This document shows positions 23,875 through 32,789 of a stretch of 64,000 bases of DNA, piece after piece. Each line of letters starts with the position of its first letter. Positions within the stretch are counted from its first letter, which is position 1. The position numbers and the translations under genes are program-made. The stretch comes from an uncultured Flavobacteriales bacterium (GTDB lineage Bacteria; Bacteroidota; Bacteroidia; Flavobacteriales_G; Salibacteraceae), in contig CAJXZP010000007.1 of NCBI GenBank assembly GCA_913062955.1, positions 29,609 to 93,608 of the forward strand, read 5' to 3'. Below the pieces are notes generated by a model. That model made no database searches, had not been told where the DNA came from, and saw only the letters and a list, made by a program, of their open reading frames with translations.

Positions 23875-26520
23875 CTAATTGTCTGACATAGCCCCAGAAA
23901 ACCTTTTTCCATACCAGTTTCTGATACAATTTTCAATTTCTTTAGGCGTATAGGGTTTGGCAATATAATCGTCCATTCCTTCTTTTAAATAACTCTCTCT
24001 TTCCGCTCCCATGGCATTGGCCGTGAGGGCCACAATGACTGGTTTTTTAGCCCCATATTTTTTCACAATCTCACGGGTCGCAGCAACCCCATCCATAACG
24101 GGCATTTGAATATCCATAAATACCAAATCAACGGGTGTTTCCGCCATTATGTTTAGTGCTTCTTGCCCATTCTCGGCCAATACCGCATTAAAGCCCATAT
24201 TCTTTAAATTCACATCCAATAGCTTTTTGTTAATGGGATTATCTTCTACAATCAGTATTTGTAAAGGACAGGTTTCTCCTAAAAAGGGATCCACTTTAGT
24301 ACTTTCCCCCATTTTTATTTCTTCGGGCGTTATTTCCGTTGGCAGAACCAACTTAATGGCAAACCAAAACGAAGACCCGCCCCCTTCGGTACTACTCAAC
24401 TCAATTCTAGATTGCATCTGTTGTACTATTCGACTAGAAACCGACAAACCGATTCCAGCACCTTCAAATCGTCTATTATTACTTGAATCTAATTGATTAA
24501 ATGCCGTGAAAATATCGTATTGTTTTTCCTGTGGAATCCCAATTCCAGAATCACTTACTTTAAACTGAACAGCAGTTTCACCATTTCTTAATCCGAGCAC
24601 CTCAACCTCCATTTTCACCCATCCCTTCGAGGTAAACTTCAAAGCATTATCCAATAGGTTAAACAATACTTGTTTTACTCTAGGTACATCCATGACAATC
24701 ATTTCGGGTAAATCTGGACTCACCGAAACGTAAAAATCCAAACCCTTTTCTTGGGCTAAAGAATGGTAAATAGCTGCAATGGAGTCTATTTCCTCTTTAA
24801 TCAATGCAGGCCCTTTCTTAATTTGGAATTTGTTGGATTCCAACCTCGAAAAATCAAGAATATCATTCACCAAGACTAATAAATTCCGCCCACTGGTTTG
24901 AATGCTATTTATATACCCTTTCTGAATCCTTTCTAAGCCTGTATCCAGTACCAAAGAGGTCAACCCCAAAATCGCATTTAAGGGGGTCCGTACCTCATGT
25001 GAAATAGTCGCAATAAACTCAGACTTCACTCTAAGGCCTTCTCGGGCCTGACTATTTGCCTCAATTAGTTCTGCCGTTTTTGTTTCATTTTCAAAAACCT
25101 GCTGCTGTAGTTTTTTTGATTGTACATATCTCAGTTTCGATTGCCATGCAAAGGTTAAAGCCACCCCAATAGCAATCACCAATAAGAGGCAAACTAAAGC
25201 AAAGTAATAGGAAGTCCTTACTTTGTCTTCTTCACGCATCTTATGTAATTCAATAAGATTGTCTAATGCTTTCTTATTGTTCTCTGTATTGTACTTTATT
25301 TTTATTTCGGCCATTTGATCGGCCTTTTCGATAACCGCCATAGAATCAGAAAAGGTAATGGAACGCTCAAAATAACTGGCTGCTTGTTCAAAATCGCCCT
25401 TCTCTACTTGAATCCTTGCGAGTAAATAATTGGCTTTTTTTAGATACCCAGGTGATAATTTCTTCTCCGAATCCAAGCCCACTTTCACAACCCTTTCGGC
25501 CCCTTCAACATCCTGAACTTCCAGATAAACAATACCCAAAGTCAAATAAAACTTAGGATTTATCACTGCTTCGTTCACCAATGAAGTATTATTTATCACC
25601 TCCTCAAGAAGCCGTTTGGCTTGGTTCATTTCCCCAATCCCAATCAAATACTGCGCATAAGTATGACTTATAGTAACCACTTGAGAATAAGCCCTTAATT
25701 CCCTAAGTATAGTAATTGACTTTTGAAAGGCCCTCTGTGTCATGCTATCGTTACGCCCCGCCCATATTTCAGAAGAGGAATAGATAATAACGGCCTCCAA
25801 AAACTTCTCCTTCCTACGATGGGCAATTTCCAAAGCTCTATTAGAGTATTCTAATGCTTTGTCAAAATCTCCTAGGCTTTTATAGGTCACAGAAATTCCC
25901 TGCATCAGTCGACAAGTTTCCAATTCATCGGGTGCAATTTTTCGAAGAGCCAACGACTTTTGATAATATACTAAAGCCTCTTGATATTCATTTTCGATAG
26001 TACTTATTAGAGCCAGTTTTTGCAACACCTTGGCCATATGGTTGGTGTCATACAGAGTTTCTGCCAATTCTAGTGAACGCAAAAAACTAGACCTACTTTC
26101 CATTTTCCGTTCCAAAACATGGTACCCCACTCCAAGGGAACAACCGATTTCCATCATACCCACAGAGTCATTACGGTTTTTCGCAATTTCCAGCGCTTCT
26201 ATTAAATTGGTCAACGCCAATTCCTCCTTATGATTACGAGTATATACCTGTCCTAAAAGGAAATAGGATCTTTGTAGGGTAGCAGAACCCTGTTGATCCA
26301 GAGCGTACTGATGGTATAGTTGCGCATATTTTTCGGAACGTAGTAGAGACGAATTAATACTCCCGTTTACAGCCGACTCAAACGCCTCCGATTGATGCGC
26401 AATACTTAATGTCTTATCGTAAAAAGAAAGGGTATCATAGGACGATTGAGAATGACCCGACTTAAGCAAGCAAAACACCAAAAAAAGAATAATTTTCATC
26501 TGCTTTAACAAAATCTTCAT
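23875..26520 (-). CDS. Hybrid sensor histidine kinase with periplasmic TPR repeats
   Basis: 881 residues from the ATG at 26518-26520. Order: signal segment (residues about 1-24), TPR helical repeats (about 40-430; units such as KALEYSNRALEIAHR), a membrane segment (YYFALVCLLLVIAIGVAL), coiled coil, HisKA with FIATISHEVRTPLNAILG (His508), HATPase with NLLDNALKF, DSGIGIPQE and GAGIGLSVS, and a C-terminal receiver with Asp803 in FMDIQMPVMDG. Such TPR hybrids are common in Bacteroidota. The frame is open to 26583, but a -7-like box lies at 26525-26532, which favours the start used here. No response-regulator gene is adjacent. Confidence 0.92.
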   Translation of the reverse strand: MKILLKQMKIILFLVFCLLKSGHSQSSYDTLSFYDKTLSIAHQSEAFESAVNGSINSSLLRSEKYAQLYHQYALDQQGSATLQRSYFLLGQVYTRNHKEELALTNLIEALEIAKNRNDSVGMMEIGCSLGVGYHVLERKMESRSSFLRSLELAETLYDTNHMAKVLQKLALISTIENEYQEALVYYQKSLALRKIAPDELETCRLMQGISVTYKSLGDFDKALEYSNRALEIAHRRKEKFLEAVIIYSSSEIWAGRNDSMTQRAFQKSITILRELRAYSQVVTISHTYAQYLIGIGEMNQAKRLLEEVINNTSLVNEAVINPKFYLTLGIVYLEVQDVEGAERVVKVGLDSEKKLSPGYLKKANYLLARIQVEKGDFEQAASYFERSITFSDSMAVIEKADQMAEIKIKYNTENNKKALDNLIELHKMREEDKVRTSYYFALVCLLLVIAIGVALTFAWQSKLRYVQSKKLQQQVFENETKTAELIEANSQAREGLRVKSEFIATISHEVRTPLNAILGLTSLVLDTGLERIQKGYINSIQTSGRNLLVLVNDILDFSRLESNKFQIKKGPALIKEEIDSIAAIYHSLAQEKGLDFYVSVSPDLPEMIVMDVPRVKQVLFNLLDNALKFTSKGWVKMEVEVLGLRNGETAVQFKVSDSGIGIPQEKQYDIFTAFNQLDSSNNRRFEGAGIGLSVSSRIVQQMQSRIELSSTEGGGSSFWFAIKLVLPTEITPEEIKMGESTKVDPFLGETCPLQILIVEDNPINKKLLDVNLKNMGFNAVLAENGQEALNIMAETPVDLVFMDIQMPVMDGVAATREIVKKYGAKKPVIVALTANAMGAERESYLKEGMDDYIAKPYTPKEIENCIRNWYGKRFSGAMSDN

Positions 26521-26524
26521 AGTA

Positions 26525-26532
26525 CGAAAGTA
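26525..26532 (-). promoter_or_regulatory. -7 box directly in front of the hybrid kinase start
   Basis: On the minus strand TACTTTCG ends 4 bases before the ATG, with AATTCG about 18 bases further up as a possible -33 element. The geometry equals that of the GGGP synthase promoter and suggests a leaderless or nearly leaderless transcript. Confidence 0.45.
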
Positions 26533-27025
26533 TGTTCTTGATTTTACGAATTGTATTATTTGGAGAGAAATAAATTTAATCAAATTCGCCTTTCATTTAA
26601 CTAAAAAATCAAAGCCGCATACAGCCAAATAAATCCGTATTCAATTGGCCATTTTTCACTAACTGGAATTCAACAGTTCCGTCACAAATCCTCGCGTTTA
26701 TGTACCATTATAGGCCCTGTTTTTTAGGGCGACACACCCATTTTGTTAGAGGAAACAATCTCAAATATGATCCTAAAAATAGCCATTATTTTTTTATTGA
26801 CTGACCCTGCCCCGATTTTATTTAGTTAAAAATAATAGAGTCCGTATGAATTGCCTCATAGCAAGGAAGAAAACAAAATCCTTCCCTCCATAGTTTCACC
26901 CTGTATAGAACTTACGATTTCCCATGGGTTGTACGGACTCACTCCGTTTAGTACATAGGGCCTTTTCTATGGCTATGCACTTAAATACCGATAACCACCG
27001 AAAAAACAAAAAATATATTTCAAAC
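26533..27025. other. Intergenic region with two hairpin-forming segments
   Basis: No gene is visible. GCCCT-GTTTTTT-AGGGC sits at 26714-26730. A longer imperfect fold runs from CCCTGTATAGAAC near 26900 to TAGTACATAGGG near 26970 and encloses CCCATGGG and ACGGA-CTCAC-TCCGT. It may be a repeat or MITE relic or a structured RNA. Confidence 0.35.
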
Positions 27026-27058
27026 AAAAAGAGCGAACAGTATATGTTCGCTCTTTTT
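27026..27058 (-). terminator. Terminator of the DUF1842 gene
   Basis: AAAAAGAGCGAAC (27026-27038), loop AGTATAT, GTTCGCTCTTTTT (27046-27058); 29 bases beyond the minus-strand stop codon. Confidence 0.93.
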
Positions 27059-27086
27059 GAAAATTTAGTATATTAGGTTCTTCGGA

Positions 27087-27503
27087 TTACTCTCCTGTTT
27101 TGACAGCCGTTACAGGTACATCTTCTATGTTATTATTACCGTAAGTAAATCCACCTTTACCATCCCAAGCATTGTTCAGTGCCATATGAGCTTCAAATCT
27201 AGCTAAATAAGAGCCGATTGCCGGTGGCGGAAATGAAACTACATATTCCCCTTTCAAGGCTACAATTTGTGTAATATCTCCGTATCCTGTTTTACGAATA
27301 GATCCAGAAACTTGTACCGTAATACTACTTTCGGGCCCTTCAATGGCTTGGGTAATTATTACTGTTCCCGATACATGATTAGTGCTAGGGGTTACTATTA
27401 GGTTGAAATGACATATTGGCGCACCAGGCATCCCCATGTTCCCCATGGTTCCTTTGGCTAAGTAAGTTCCAATAATTACACTTTCTTGTGTTGCAGTACT
27501 CAT
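27087..27503 (-). CDS. DUF1842 family protein
   Basis: 138 residues. It matches DUF1842: an opening VIIGTYLAKGTMGNMGMPGA, APICHFNLIVTP, then HVSGTVIITQAIEGPESSI and VQVSGSIRKTGYGDITQIVA, and a compact beta-rich C-terminal region ending in an acidic tail. There is no signal peptide. The family has no assigned function and is patchily distributed. The gene stands alone between a strong terminator and a 557-base gap. Confidence 0.72.
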   Translation of the reverse strand: MSTATQESVIIGTYLAKGTMGNMGMPGAPICHFNLIVTPSTNHVSGTVIITQAIEGPESSITVQVSGSIRKTGYGDITQIVALKGEYVVSFPPPAIGSYLARFEAHMALNNAWDGKGGFTYGNNNIEDVPVTAVKTGE

Positions 27504-28060
27504 AATTTTTATTTTGATTCTTTCCCTACTCTTTTAGGTTTTTCGGTTTCACCTAAATCATTTTCCCAACGATTCCAAACAAACTTACGGGAGTGACGAT
27601 AATTATATCCACTCAACATTACCCCATTGAACCAAACACGAACTTGTACTTAATTTCACGTGTTTTCACGTGCTTCAACTCCATACTACCCGCAACATTT
27701 AAAAACCATTTGTCAGATGATAGATAGATAGATAGATAGATAGATGATGGGTGATGGGTGATGGACACGAAGTCGTCTTTTATGGTTATTTCAGATTACC
27801 TCATCACTCCATTAAAGAAGAACTTAACTGACACAGACAACCCGAGGATTGAAGTTACCCATTCATGTGGTTTTAAGGATGATTCTCCATTGCTCAAGTT
27901 CTTATAAAAAGACATTGGCATAAAACACTTAATTCGGACCGAAAGGATACCCATTAAATACTATTATTTTTTTCATTCACACCATCCGATTATCGTATTA
28001 TGGTAGATATTTGCAGCAACAACATTTCGAGAAATGTCACCCATTGGATAAACAACAAGT
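27504..28060. other. Intergenic region with microsatellite
   Basis: Separates the divergent DUF1842 and chromate-transporter genes. It holds two CACGTG hexamers 4 bases apart near 27658-27673 and the GATA microsatellite listed below. No gene is supported. Confidence 0.45.
27719..27765. repeat. GATA microsatellite followed by GATGGGT repeats
   Basis: Six exact GATA units (27719-27742) run into GATGATGGGTGATGGGTGATGG. Such tracts mutate by slippage. It lies about 215 bases from the DUF1842 start and 300 from the chrA start. Confidence 0.95.
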
Positions 28061-29170
28061 ATGGATTTACAAAAAGTAAAAGAAGTCTTCTTCGTATTCT
28101 TAAAATTAGGTTGTATTGCCTTTGGAGGCCCTGCAGCTCATATCGCTATGATGGAGAAGGAGGTGGTAGAAAAACGAAAGTGGATGAGTCACCAATATTT
28201 CTTAGATATGGTAGGAGCGACCAATCTGATCCCGGGCCCTAACTCCACCCAAATGACCATGCATGTAGGTCATGTAAGAGCCGGATGGGCCGGTTTAATT
28301 GCCGGAGGTGTAGGTTTTATTTTTCCGGCCGTTGTATTCACTCTTTTATTAGCCATGCTCTATGGGACCTATGGCGAAGTACCCGCTATTGCGCCATTAT
28401 TTTACGGTATCAAACCTGCAGTAGTAGGTATCATTTTAAATGCCACTTATAAACTGGGTAAAAAAGCCGTTAAAACATGGCAATTAGCGGTTATCGGAGT
28501 CATTTCTCTAGCCGCCTCTATGTTCGGAATTGATGAATTTCTAGTCATTATTGGATTAGGTGTTATGGGTGCTTTGGGGATGAACTTTGCGCATAATCGT
28601 TCTTTAAATAGTATTCTACCTCTACTGGGAATCAAAACATTGATTTTATCGAACACTTCCATTTTCTGGGTTTTCTTTAAAATAGCCATGGTTCTATTTG
28701 GAAGCGGATATGTATTGATTGCCTATATGGATGCCGAATTAGTGGAGAAACTAGGATGGTTAACCAAACCTCAATTATTGGATGCCATTGCTATGGGCCA
28801 ATTTACTCCAGGGCCGGTGTTAACCACCGCCACCTTCGTAGGATACCAACTCAACGGAATTTCAGGAGCTCTGTACGCCAGTTTAGGAATGTTCTTACCT
28901 TCATTTTTCTTAGTAGGCTTACTCGTGAAAATCATTCCATGGTTACGTAAATCAAAAGCATTGTCTTATTTCTTGGATTCCGTAAATGTAGCTGCCGTAG
29001 GAATTATGGCAGCGGTCACCCTAAAAATTGGTTACGATGTAGGAGAAGACTGGAAAGCATGGATGTTAATGGCTCTAAGTATAATTGTAGCCTTCAAGTT
29101 TCCTAAAGTGAGTTCCATTTGGGTAATTTTAGGAGGGGCTGTTATAGGCTACGGATTAATGATGATCTAA
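28061..29170 (+). CDS. chrA: Chromate transporter family permease, two-domain form
   Basis: 369-residue inner-membrane protein of the CHR family, with both homologous halves in one chain. The N-half has FLKLGCIAFGGPAAHIAM and TNLIPGPNSTQM; the C-half repeats the pattern as FFKIAMVLFGSGYVLIAYM and MGQFTPGPVLTTATFVGY. Proton-driven export of chromate is known for some members; others probably carry different oxyanions. No chrB regulator is adjacent, so chromate as substrate is by family only. A good terminator follows. Confidence 0.88.
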   Translation: MDLQKVKEVFFVFLKLGCIAFGGPAAHIAMMEKEVVEKRKWMSHQYFLDMVGATNLIPGPNSTQMTMHVGHVRAGWAGLIAGGVGFIFPAVVFTLLLAMLYGTYGEVPAIAPLFYGIKPAVVGIILNATYKLGKKAVKTWQLAVIGVISLAASMFGIDEFLVIIGLGVMGALGMNFAHNRSLNSILPLLGIKTLILSNTSIFWVFFKIAMVLFGSGYVLIAYMDAELVEKLGWLTKPQLLDAIAMGQFTPGPVLTTATFVGYQLNGISGALYASLGMFLPSFFLVGLLVKIIPWLRKSKALSYFLDSVNVAAVGIMAAVTLKIGYDVGEDWKAWMLMALSIIVAFKFPKVSSIWVILGGAVIGYGLMMI

Positions 29171-29186
29171 AATTGCTTTCAAAGCA

Positions 29187-29226
29187 TAAAAGCCCCCATT
29201 CAACCAAAATGAATGGGGGCTTTTTA
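29187..29226. terminator. Terminator between chrA and ald
   Basis: AGCCCCCATTC (29190-29200) pairs with GAATGGGGGCT (29210-29220), flanked by A and T runs, 17 bases after the chrA stop; it can serve both converging genes. Confidence 0.92.
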
Positions 29227-29263
29227 TTTAATTATTTCTGAACTGCTAACGTTAAAAACGAAC

Positions 29264-30487
29264 CTATCCCATGGCTGAAATCAATAAATCCAAATCCTTA
29301 AAAGGGATATTATAGGTATCACTTAAAAATTTGTTGGTTAACATCCCTTTGTAGAGATATACCCCTTTTCGGATCCCTTGATCTTGTTTAATCAAATTAT
29401 CCACACCAGCTTCTCTACCTATATTAAGCATGATGGGCATAAAAATATTATTCAATGCAATAGAAGCCGTTTGAGATACCCTGGAGGCAATATTAGGTAC
29501 ACAATAATGAATCACCCCATACTTTTCGAATACCGGAAACTCATGATTAGTTACTTCTGAAGTTTCAAAACACCCACCTTGGTCAATGCTTACATCAATA
29601 ATGACCGATCCTTTTTTCATGCATTGCACCATGGCATCATTAACCATACATGGCGTTCGGCCATGAGGCGCACGAACAGCTCCAATAGCTACATCTGCGG
29701 TTACCAAAGCTTCACTTAACACATCGGGCTGAATCACAGAAGTAAAAAGGTTCTGTCCGATTTGATTTTGTAATCTACGCAACTTATACGTGTTTTCATC
29801 AAAAACTTTCACCGTTGCTCCTAAACCAATAGCTGCCCGAGCTGCATATTCACCGACACTACCGGCACCAATAATAACCACTTCACTAGGTTTCACACCT
29901 GGGATCCCACCAAGCATTGCACCTAATCCGTTATTCATTTTACTTAGGTATTCCGCTGCGATTAACACCGAAGTATTCCCTGCAATCTCTCCCATTGCCG
30001 TAACTAATGGGAAGCTATCGTCTGCCCCTCTGAGGTAGTCCCAAGCAATAGCCGTAATTTTTTTATCGATCAGTTTATTTAAAAAATCTTCGGGCTGGAT
30101 AGATAACTGTAGCGCAGAAATCAATAAGGATTTACGTGTCATCATTTGGATTTCACCCATAGAAGGTGGTTCCACTTTCAAAACCAATTGGGCTTGAAAA
30201 ACTTCTTTAGCCGATGCGACAATTCGAGCACCAGACTCACTGTAGTCATGATCTGGAAAACCAGCAGAAACACCAGCGCCCTTCTCCACCCACACTTCAT
30301 GACCGTTATGGGTTAACACCATCACTCCTGAAGGAGTTAAAGCCACACGATTTTCTTGAAATGACGTTTCTTTAGGAATCCCAATAAACAACCGTCTATC
30401 CGCATTTTTTATCGCAAAAAGTTGTTCTTTGGGCATTCTAGATGCCTGCTGACTTAAACTCTTTAATGGATTTTCTTCTTCATTCAT
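29264..30487 (-). CDS. ald: Alanine dehydrogenase
   Basis: NAD-dependent enzyme interconverting alanine and pyruvate plus ammonia. The 407-residue product shows IGIPKETSFQENRVALTP near residue 33, the pyruvate-binding region, EIAGNTSVLIAAEYL, and the Rossmann motif VVIIGAGSVGEYAARAAIGLG followed by VKVFDEN. The frame is open to a TTG at 30493, but the ATG at 30487 overlaps the stop of tsaE by one base (TAATG), which is the likelier start. It is somewhat longer at the N-terminus than the classical 370-residue enzyme, carrying about 30 extra residues; this longer form is usual in Bacteroidota. Confidence 0.9.
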   Translation of the reverse strand: MNEEENPLKSLSQQASRMPKEQLFAIKNADRRLFIGIPKETSFQENRVALTPSGVMVLTHNGHEVWVEKGAGVSAGFPDHDYSESGARIVASAKEVFQAQLVLKVEPPSMGEIQMMTRKSLLISALQLSIQPEDFLNKLIDKKITAIAWDYLRGADDSFPLVTAMGEIAGNTSVLIAAEYLSKMNNGLGAMLGGIPGVKPSEVVIIGAGSVGEYAARAAIGLGATVKVFDENTYKLRRLQNQIGQNLFTSVIQPDVLSEALVTADVAIGAVRAPHGRTPCMVNDAMVQCMKKGSVIIDVSIDQGGCFETSEVTNHEFPVFEKYGVIHYCVPNIASRVSQTASIALNNIFMPIMLNIGREAGVDNLIKQDQGIRKGVYLYKGMLTNKFLSDTYNIPFKDLDLLISAMG

Positions 30488-30906
30488 TACCAAATAATTT
30501 TAATATCTCGTTTGTCACCCAACCCATTAATATGAAACTCCACTGCGTCTTCAGGAATAAGAGAAGCAATTTTCTCTGGCCATTCTAACAAACACACATT
30601 TCCGCTATAAAGGTAATCTTCGTATCCTAAATCAAACGCTTCCACCTCAGATTTAAGTCGGTAAAAGTCAAAATGATACACCGTTTCCTTTTGATCCGTT
30701 AAATACTCATTTACAATAGAAAAAGTAGGACTACTTGTATCATCTATTACCCCCAAGGATTTGCACAACAAATTGATGAATGTGGTTTTACCCGCACCCA
30801 TATGTCCAAAAAACAAAATAACTTTATGCGTTTTCAAAATATCAACCACATCACTTATCACCTCATCCAGTTGAAATAATGACAATTGAGAATACTGTTT
30901 TTCCAT
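30487..30906 (-). CDS. tsaE: tRNA threonylcarbamoyladenosine biosynthesis ATPase TsaE
   Basis: Small P-loop ATPase needed, with TsaB and TsaD, to form the t6A base at position 37 of ANN-decoding tRNAs. 139 residues from the ATG at 30904-30906. Walker A is GHMGAGKTTFI, followed by DDTSSPTFSIVNEY and the conserved HFDFYRLKSE and LLEWPEKI motifs. The frame extends to 30927, but a -7 promoter box at 30925-30932 rules out that start. It is translationally coupled to ald. Confidence 0.94.
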   Translation of the reverse strand: MEKQYSQLSLFQLDEVISDVVDILKTHKVILFFGHMGAGKTTFINLLCKSLGVIDDTSSPTFSIVNEYLTDQKETVYHFDFYRLKSEVEAFDLGYEDYLYSGNVCLLEWPEKIASLIPEDAVEFHINGLGDKRDIKIIW

Positions 30907-30924
30907 GCGAACAAATTTCGGTAA

Positions 30925-30932
30925 CAAAAATA
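30925..30932 (-). promoter_or_regulatory. -7 box of the tsaE-ald operon
   Basis: TATTTTTG on the minus strand, 18 bases before the tsaE ATG, is a perfect TAnnTTTG match. Confidence 0.55.
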
Positions 30933-31121
30933 TTTATTTCTTCTAGGCTGCATGTGTGAAAATGAATTCAATCCGATCGAAATAACAACCTCCTAAAAAC
31001 AGGTAAAATAAGAAATAGTACTCGAATAGAATAGAAACAATAAAACTGAATTTTGAGAGCTTTCCGTTTTTAATTAAAGTCAATTAAGCTTTTGGCAAGT
31101 AAAATTTTCTCTATTCCTGTG

Positions 31122-31129
31122 TATTTTCG
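31122..31129 (+). promoter_or_regulatory. -7 box of rpe
   Basis: TATTTTCG, 39 bases before the rpe ATG, matches TAnnTTTG at all but one position. Confidence 0.4.
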
Positions 31130-31168
31130 TCCCAACTAAAAAAAGGTCCAATCTCAATACCAAATATT

Positions 31169-31834
31169 ATGGCAAATAAGAAAAAAATTGCTCCCTCATT
31201 ACTCTCAGCCGACTTTAGCAAATTGCAAGAAGACATTACCTTAATGGAAGAAGGCGGGGCAGATTTACACCACGTAGATGTAATGGACGGTCATTTTGTT
31301 CCAAATATCACATTTGGTCCATTTATCGTTAAAGCCATTAAAAAATGCGCCTCTATTCCGCTAGATGTACACTTAATGATTGAAAACCCCGAATTATATA
31401 TTGAAGATTTTGCAAATGCAGGGTCCGATTATATAACGGTACATGTAGAAGCCTGTCCTCATATTCATCGTACTATTCAACAAATTAAAGCTACAGGTGC
31501 TAAGGCAGGTGTTTCGTTAAATCCAGGTACACCCCTTAGTAGTATTGAAGATATTTTGGGTGATGTAGATTTAATTTTAATTATGTCGGTCAACCCCGGA
31601 TTTGGAGGACAATCCTTTATTGAATCCTCTTTAGATAAAATAAAACGTTTACGTGCCCTACTTACTGAAAGAGGATTGGACCACGTAGAAATTGAAATTG
31701 ACGGGGGAGTGAAACTAGACAACATTGACCGTGTAGCTGAAGCAGGAGTGGATATATTTGTTTCTGGTTCAGGAATTTTTAAAGCGGCAGACCCTAAGAA
31801 AATGATTGCCGATATGAAGGCCGTTATCGAATAA
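31169..31834 (+). CDS. rpe: Ribulose-phosphate 3-epimerase
   Basis: Cytosolic TIM-barrel enzyme of the pentose phosphate pathway, interconverting ribulose 5-phosphate and xylulose 5-phosphate. 221 residues, the usual length. Signature stretches: APSLLSADFSKLQEDI, DLHHVDVMDGHFVPNITFGP (metal His and catalytic Asp), LDVHLMIENP, MSVNPGFGGQSFI, IEIDGGVKLDNI and FVSGSGIFKA. It stands alone with its own promoter and a terminator. Confidence 0.97.
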   Translation: MANKKKIAPSLLSADFSKLQEDITLMEEGGADLHHVDVMDGHFVPNITFGPFIVKAIKKCASIPLDVHLMIENPELYIEDFANAGSDYITVHVEACPHIHRTIQQIKATGAKAGVSLNPGTPLSSIEDILGDVDLILIMSVNPGFGGQSFIESSLDKIKRLRALLTERGLDHVEIEIDGGVKLDNIDRVAEAGVDIFVSGSGIFKAADPKKMIADMKAVIE

Positions 31835-31844
31835 AAAAACTAAA

Positions 31845-31876
31845 AAAGCCTCATTCCCATTGGAGTGGGGCTTTAT
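31845..31876. terminator. Terminator between rpe and the RDD gene
   Basis: AGCCTCATTCC (31847-31857), loop CATT, GGAGTGGGGCT (31862-31872), with two G-T pairs and flanking A and T tracts. Confidence 0.75.
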
Positions 31877-31877
31877 A

Positions 31878-32597
31878 CTACCTGGTCAACACCACATAAT
31901 CTTTCAACAGCTGGGTTAAAAACTTAATTGGATCATCCGTTTTTTCGGTAATATTTAATTCTGTTTTCAACTTCAGTACCAATTCGGAAACAACGGTTCG
32001 ATACGCTTTTGTTTTAGTGGTCTGATACCGGAATATGGTATTTTTCACCAAAAGCATATGTACATCGGTTAACATTTCTACCTGAGGAAAGTGAGGCGAG
32101 TAATCCTTTTTGGTTTTCATCTCCAAAATATCTGAAAGCAATATTTTTTCTTTTTTATCAAATTTGATAATGGTGGTACCCGCTAACACATCCCCTAATC
32201 GCTGTCCATAGGGAGAAGTAATATTAAACCCCGCAGCCACGGCTCCCAAACTCATCCATATATCTAACCATCGAAATACCCAACGAATAACATAATCTAA
32301 AATCGAAGCCGGTGAACCACTAAATTTCAATACACGTAACCCAATAGCCAATTTACCGGGTGTACTTCCTCCGGAAAATATTTCAAAAGCAAGGGTGTAA
32401 AACAAGAACATAAAAAACAACAAGTACCCCATAACATCGCCCACCCAATCCAATGAAATACATAGCATTAAAACAACGGTCATAGCTCCCCCGAGAATGA
32501 GCATATCAATAGCGAATGCACCGAGCCGATGGCTAATGGTGGCAATCTCAAAATTGACGACTACTTGTGATGCTGTTTTTGTAGAGATATTTTTCAA
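31878..32597 (-). CDS. RDD family membrane protein
   Basis: 239 residues with membrane segments at about residues 28-52, 56-75 and 95-125. The RDD signature is present: Arg and Asp in ISHRLGAFAIDMLILG, and the later GKLAIGLRVL and LGDVLAGTTIIKFDKK. The C-terminal 85 residues are soluble and specific to this protein. Family function is unsettled (sodium/proton antiport has been reported for some). It is divergent from the SpoIIM-MoxR-DUF58 operon, an arrangement repeated in many Bacteroidota and Actinobacteria, so it likely belongs to the same system. Confidence 0.85.
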   Translation of the reverse strand: MKNISTKTASQVVVNFEIATISHRLGAFAIDMLILGGAMTVVLMLCISLDWVGDVMGYLLFFMFLFYTLAFEIFSGGSTPGKLAIGLRVLKFSGSPASILDYVIRWVFRWLDIWMSLGAVAAGFNITSPYGQRLGDVLAGTTIIKFDKKEKILLSDILEMKTKKDYSPHFPQVEMLTDVHMLLVKNTIFRYQTTKTKAYRTVVSELVLKLKTELNITEKTDDPIKFLTQLLKDYVVLTR

Positions 32598-32789
32598 ATA
32601 CGGGTTTTTTTATAGGATGTAAAAAAACACATTTTTTACGACTTCGAATCCCAATGCGGACAGAAATTATTTCAATTCCTTCAAATCACCAACAAAAACC
32701 ATTTAATAAGGGTACAATACACTTATTTTTTTACTTTTAACAAATCGTCAAAAACTCAAAGTGACTTCCATATTTGACGCATATTTTAG

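Noticed and set aside
27644..27680. Paired CACGTG hexamers as an operator
   Set aside because: Each hexamer is its own palindrome and short; the pair is not convincing without further copies.
28000..28242. 80-codon frame overlapping the start of the chromate transporter
   Set aside because: Out of frame with a clear transporter gene; a shadow frame.
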